Shown piece after piece: positions 7,672 through 10,239 of a DNA stretch of 10,239 nucleotides (its first letter is position 1; the number at the start of each line of letters is the position of its first letter). The stretch is from JAWKHR01 sp041394725 (GTDB lineage: Bacteria > Acidobacteriota > Vicinamibacteria > Vicinamibacterales > SCN-69-37), in assembly GCA_041394725.1 (NCBI GenBank), contig JAWKHR010000094.1, forward strand, positions 1 to 10,239, written 5' to 3'. The notes below the pieces were generated by a model. That model had not been told where the DNA came from, did no database searches, and saw only the letters and a program-made list of their open reading frames with translations. The position numbers were made by a program, and so were the translations under genes.

Positions 7672-8619
7672 TCAGGGACGGCCCCCGGGCCGCGCGGGCA
7701 CGAGGTAGCCGCTGCGGGTCCGGACGCGTGCCCCGTCGGGCGCGTCCCGGGTGAGACGGACCTCGACCTTGTGGAAGCGGCCGTCGGCGACGTGGGGATT
7801 CGTCGGCACGTAGCCCAGCGTGTAGCGGCTCGCGATCTCGGACCGGATGCGCTCGTAGACGGCGTCGATGTCGTCGGCCGACGACGGAAAGTAGGCGTCG
7901 CCGCCCGTCTCGCGCGCGATCTGCGTCATCCGCATCTGCTGCGCGAGCTGCGAGCTGCGCATCTGGTTCTGGATGTAGCCCACCGCGTACACCACCACAT
8001 CGGCCTCGCGCAGCAGCTTCTGCAGGTCGCCGAACGTCCGCTCGCTCGTCGAGTCCCCGCCGTCGCTGTGGAGCAGGATGACGTGCTGGCCGGGCCGGTC
8101 GAACGTGGAGATGACGTAGCGGAACAGGGCGTCGTAGAGCGCGGTGCCGCCGCCGGCCTGGCGGTCGCGGATCCGTTCGAACAGCATCGGATAGCTGGCC
8201 GGCGAAAACCGGCTGATCCGGATGCCGGTGTCGAAGTCCACGAACGTGACGTCGTCGGCCTCGGGCAGCTGGTCGATGAACCGGACGGCGGCGTTCGACG
8301 CGGTGCGCAGGTCGCGCTCCATGCTCTCGCTCGCGTCCAGCAGCAGCCCGAGGTGCAGCGGCAGCGTGCGCTCCACCGTGCCGCTGCCCGCGAGGAAGTA
8401 CGCCACCTCCTGGCGGCGGCCGTCCTCGAGCACCTCGAAGTCCTCGGCGGTCAGCCCGCCGACCGGCTTGCCCTCGTGGTCGAGCACCGTGACCGGCAGG
8501 TGCACCAGGTCCACCCCGGCCCGGAACTGCTGTCCGGCCAGCGGCGCGGCACACACGGCCGCCAGGATCGCGGCGACGGCGACGCGACGCCGGATGACAG
8601 GGGGCATCCCGCCGCCCAT
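7672..8619 (-). CDS. Secreted VWA-domain protein (acidobacterial VWFA-related type)
   Basis: The 315-residue product has a signal peptide: a basic stretch at 10-12, a hydrophobic core at about 13-25, and probable cleavage near residues 25-29 (APLAG). An N-terminal beta domain at about 35-80 follows (DLVHLPVTVLDHEGKPVGGL, then DFEVLEDG). Next is a von Willebrand A domain from about 86 to 265 with the metal-binding MIDAS residues: DASES (95-99), Thr159 in GGGTALYDAL and Asp186 in HSDGGDS. The C-terminal part (YTLGYVP, then GRFHKVEVRLTR and TRSGYLVP) is typical of the VWFA-related family abundant in Acidobacteria (TIGR03436 as I recall it). Such proteins probably bind protein partners outside the cytoplasm; no substrate is known. 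The ATG at 8619 could instead be the ATG at 8607; neither has a good Shine-Dalgarno. It is divergent from the DHH gene and 60 nt upstream of uvrB. Confidence 0.92.
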   Translation of the reverse strand: MGGGMPPVIRRRVAVAAILAAVCAAPLAGQQFRAGVDLVHLPVTVLDHEGKPVGGLTAEDFEVLEDGRRQEVAYFLAGSGTVERTLPLHLGLLLDASESMERDLRTASNAAVRFIDQLPEADDVTFVDFDTGIRISRFSPASYPMLFERIRDRQAGGGTALYDALFRYVISTFDRPGQHVILLHSDGGDSTSERTFGDLQKLLREADVVVYAVGYIQNQMRSSQLAQQMRMTQIARETGGDAYFPSSADDIDAVYERIRSEIASRYTLGYVPTNPHVADGRFHKVEVRLTRDAPDGARVRTRSGYLVPARPGGRP

Positions 8620-8673
8620 TCTAGCGCGCCTCGGGCGCAGCCGTCCGGCGCCGCCGACGCCCGCGGCCTCACA

Positions 8674-8679
8674 TATAAT
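8674..8679 (+). promoter_or_regulatory. Perfect -10 box (TATAAT) for the DHH gene, candidate leaderless start
   Basis: A perfect TATAAT stands out in a GC-rich intergenic gap and ends 8 nt before the GTG at 8688. A transcript starting 7-9 nt after the box would begin at 8686-8688, at or within 2 nt of the start codon. No Shine-Dalgarno sequence fits between them. I see no good -35 at the standard spacing (8651-8656 is CCGCCG). On the other strand the same bases read TATATG (8677-8672), a weaker -10 that could serve the divergent VWA gene. Confidence 0.6.
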
Positions 8680-8687
8680 GGGTCCCC

Positions 8688-10136
8688 GTGCGTGCGCTGG
8701 CCGTCTGTCAGGACGAGCTGGTCATCCGAACGCTCCACCGCGTGCTGTCGGGCACCTTCGACCTGGAGTTCCTCGTCGAAAGCCGCCCGCTGGCCCGCCG
8801 GCTCATCGACGATGGAGTGTCGGCGACCGTAGCTGACCCCAAACGCGTCGACTCCTACCTGCGCGCGGACCTGACCCCGAACACCTGCGTCATCCTGGAG
8901 GACACCGGCCGGCGCAGCCTGAAGAAGGTCGCCACGGCCATCCGCGACGCCGGGGGCAGCCTGCTCTACGTCCTGCACGTCGGCAGCGGCACGTCGAAGC
9001 GCAAGGAGGATCTGCGCACGGTCGTCCCGGAACTGACGCACCTGGACCTCGCCGAGCTGCTGGCCTCCCCGCTGACGACCGAGCTCGGCCGATCGCTGAC
9101 GCGCGCGCGGGTCCAGCAGTACCAGCGCTACTTCGCCGACGCGGACCGCGTCCTCATCCTGCTCCACAACGAGCCGGACCCCGACGCCCTCGCCGCGGGC
9201 CTCGCGCTCCGCAACGTCCTGCGGCGCACGCGGACGACGGCGATCATCGGCGCGATCCAGGGCATCAGCCGGCCCGAGAACCTGCGCATGGCCGACCTGC
9301 TCGACATCCAGGTCGAGCCGGTCACGCCCGACGAGTTCGGCGGCTTCGACCGCATCGCGACCGTGGACGTCCAGCCGCACTACTTCGGCGGGCTGCTCAA
9401 CCGCGTGGACCTCGTCGTGGATCACCATCCCGAGCAACCCGGCTACACGACGGTCTTCAAGGACATCCGCGCCGACTACGGCTCCACGTGCACGATCCTC
9501 ACCGAGCACCTGCGGGCCGTGGACGTGAACATCTCCGAGCGGACGGCGACGGCGATGCTCTACGCGATCAAGTCCGACACGCTCTTCTTCGCCCGGCACA
9601 CCAACCGCGTCGACCTCGAGGCGTTCACGTTCCTGTACCCCCTGGCCGACGCCGCGCTCATCCGCAAGATGGAGGGCGCCGAGATCACGATCGAGCGGCT
9701 CGAGCACGTGACGCGCGCCATGGCGACCTCGCAGATCCGCGACCAGGTCTTCTCGGCGTTCATCGGCGAGACCACGCGCGAGGACTTCATCCCCTACACG
9801 GCGGACTTCCTGCTCCAGCTCGAGGACATCCGCTGGACGATCATCTCCGGCATCGTGCACGGCAAGCTGATCATCTCGGTGCGCAACCTGGGCTACTCGC
9901 GCAACGCCGGGGAATTCGTGAAGGTGAACTTCGGGGACCTCGGCAGCGCCGGCGGCCACCGGGCGATGGCCAAGGCCGTCGTGCCGATCGACAAGTTCCG
10001 GCAGAAGTTCGGCGACCTCTCCGGCGTCGGCATCGCCGCCCGGATCGGCGACCTCGCGGCGCAGTTCCTCCGCGAGACGTCGGCCGAGAAGTCCGACCGG
10101 ACCGACCGGAAGGTCGGCGCGGGCAAGCCGGAGTAG
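8688..10136 (+). CDS. DHH/DHHA1 phosphoesterase with degenerate TrkA-N-like N-terminal domain
   Basis: The 482-residue protein has three parts. Residues 1-125 resemble a TrkA-N/RCK Rossmann domain (VSATVADPKRVDSYLRADLTP like the GDATDPEVL region), but the glycine-rich nucleotide loop is absent. Residues about 150-320 form the DHH domain, with motif I H160-N-E-P-D164-P-D166, Asp227, the DHH triad 245-247 and Asp297; these are the expected Mn-binding ligands of DHH phosphoesterases. Residues about 350-460 form DHHA1, with the GGHRAMA substrate-binding motif (422-428). The last 20 residues are a charged tail. DHH/DHHA1 enzymes include nanoRNases/pAp phosphatases (NrnA) and c-di-AMP hydrolases (GdpP); the substrate here cannot be assigned. 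No transmembrane segment is seen, unlike GdpP. The GTG start lacks a Shine-Dalgarno but sits 8 nt after a perfect -10 box. The gene is divergent from the VWA gene and convergent with the partial gene at the right edge. Confidence 0.93.
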   Translation: MRALAVCQDELVIRTLHRVLSGTFDLEFLVESRPLARRLIDDGVSATVADPKRVDSYLRADLTPNTCVILEDTGRRSLKKVATAIRDAGGSLLYVLHVGSGTSKRKEDLRTVVPELTHLDLAELLASPLTTELGRSLTRARVQQYQRYFADADRVLILLHNEPDPDALAAGLALRNVLRRTRTTAIIGAIQGISRPENLRMADLLDIQVEPVTPDEFGGFDRIATVDVQPHYFGGLLNRVDLVVDHHPEQPGYTTVFKDIRADYGSTCTILTEHLRAVDVNISERTATAMLYAIKSDTLFFARHTNRVDLEAFTFLYPLADAALIRKMEGAEITIERLEHVTRAMATSQIRDQVFSAFIGETTREDFIPYTADFLLQLEDIRWTIISGIVHGKLIISVRNLGYSRNAGEFVKVNFGDLGSAGGHRAMAKAVVPIDKFRQKFGDLSGVGIAARIGDLAAQFLRETSAEKSDRTDRKVGAGKPE

Positions 10137-10143
10137 GCGCGCC

Positions 10144-10169
10144 CCGGCCACCGCCTGCCCGGCGGCCGG
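10144..10169. terminator. GC-rich hairpin between convergent genes
   Basis: CCGGCC (10144-10149) can pair with GGCCGG (10164-10169), or alternatively CCGCC (10151-10155) with GGCGG (10161-10165) around a 5-nt loop. It lies between the DHH stop (10136) and the convergent stop at 10172. There is no T-run, and hairpins arise easily by chance at this base composition, so the call is weak. Confidence 0.25.
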
Positions 10170-10171
10170 CG

Positions 10172-10239
10172 TCAGGCCCGGCCGAGCGCCCGATCGAGGT
10201 CCGCGATCAGATCGTCCGGATGCTCCAGGCCGATCGAGA
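10172..10239 (-). CDS. Cys/Met-metabolism PLP-dependent enzyme, C-terminal end only
   Basis: The last 68 nt on the minus strand encode SIGLEHPDDLIADLDRALGR plus a final Ala, then TGA (10174-10172). S-GLE-P-DLI-DL--AL is the usual C-terminus of the cystathionine gamma-synthase / cystathionine beta-lyase / methionine gamma-lyase / O-acetylhomoserine sulfhydrylase family of PLP enzymes in sulfur amino-acid metabolism. Only 21 residues are inside the window, so the exact member cannot be named. It converges on the DHH gene with a 35-nt gap. Confidence 0.75.
   Translation of the reverse strand, partial: SIGLEHPDDLIADLDRALGRA

Noticed and set aside
8451..10151. 566-codon open frame on the minus strand opposite the DHH gene
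   Set aside because: It is antisense to a gene with intact catalytic motifs, and its composition is typical of GC-rich shadow frames.

Overview
The window is GC-rich throughout and gene-dense, with short intergenic gaps and several 4-nt stop/start overlaps. It reads as ordinary bacterial chromosome, with no integrase, transposase or CRISPR array. The best guess at origin is an Acidobacteriota (Vicinamibacteria-like) chromosome. That guess rests on a secreted VWA protein of the type abundant in that phylum, a secreted orphan family I associate with it, and the general style of the Mla/YtxH cluster. It is an inference, not a phylogenetic result.

Layout, left to right. (1) Positions 2-592 (+) hold the C-terminal part of a citrate synthase/citryl-CoA lyase family enzyme cut by the window edge. 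(2) Positions 638-1408 (-) hold a MIP-family channel whose second NPA box is NPAV instead of NPAR, as in AqpS-type (arsenic-associated) channels. (3) Positions 1433-1508 (-) hold tRNA-Val(CAC) with an encoded CCA end, only 19 nt after the stop of the next gene. (4) Positions 1528-2133 (-) hold a secreted protein of unknown function, preceded by a sigma70-like promoter placed so that the mRNA could be leaderless.

(5) Positions 2192-7611 (-) form a tight co-directional cluster, transcribed in the order uvrB, mlaE, mlaF, mlaD, ytxH-like, DUF948-like. It has GTGA, ATGA and GTGA overlaps and gaps of 17-18 nt elsewhere. UvrB is the damage-recognition helicase of nucleotide excision repair. MlaE/F/D are the permease, ATPase and MCE substrate-binding subunits of an ABC lipid transporter between inner and outer membranes. 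The YtxH and DUF948 proteins are small inner-membrane anchored coiled-coil proteins, a pairing also known in Firmicutes (ytxG/ytxH). The MlaD homologue carries five tandem repeats of exactly 34 residues after its MCE domain, followed by a beta-like C-terminal end. (6) Positions 7672-8619 (-) hold a secreted VWA-domain protein upstream of uvrB.

(7) Divergently, positions 8688-10136 (+) hold a DHH/DHHA1 phosphoesterase with a degenerate TrkA-N-like N-terminal domain. A perfect TATAAT lies 8 nt before its GTG start and there is no Shine-Dalgarno sequence, so this is a strong candidate for leaderless translation. (8) The last 68 nt (-) encode the final 21 residues of a Cys/Met-metabolism PLP-dependent enzyme, convergent with the DHH gene.

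No clearly new defence or mobile system is visible. The points most worth following up are the 34-residue-repeat MCE protein inside a uvrB-led operon, the two candidate leaderless promoters, the NPAV channel and the TrkA-N-like/DHH fusion.
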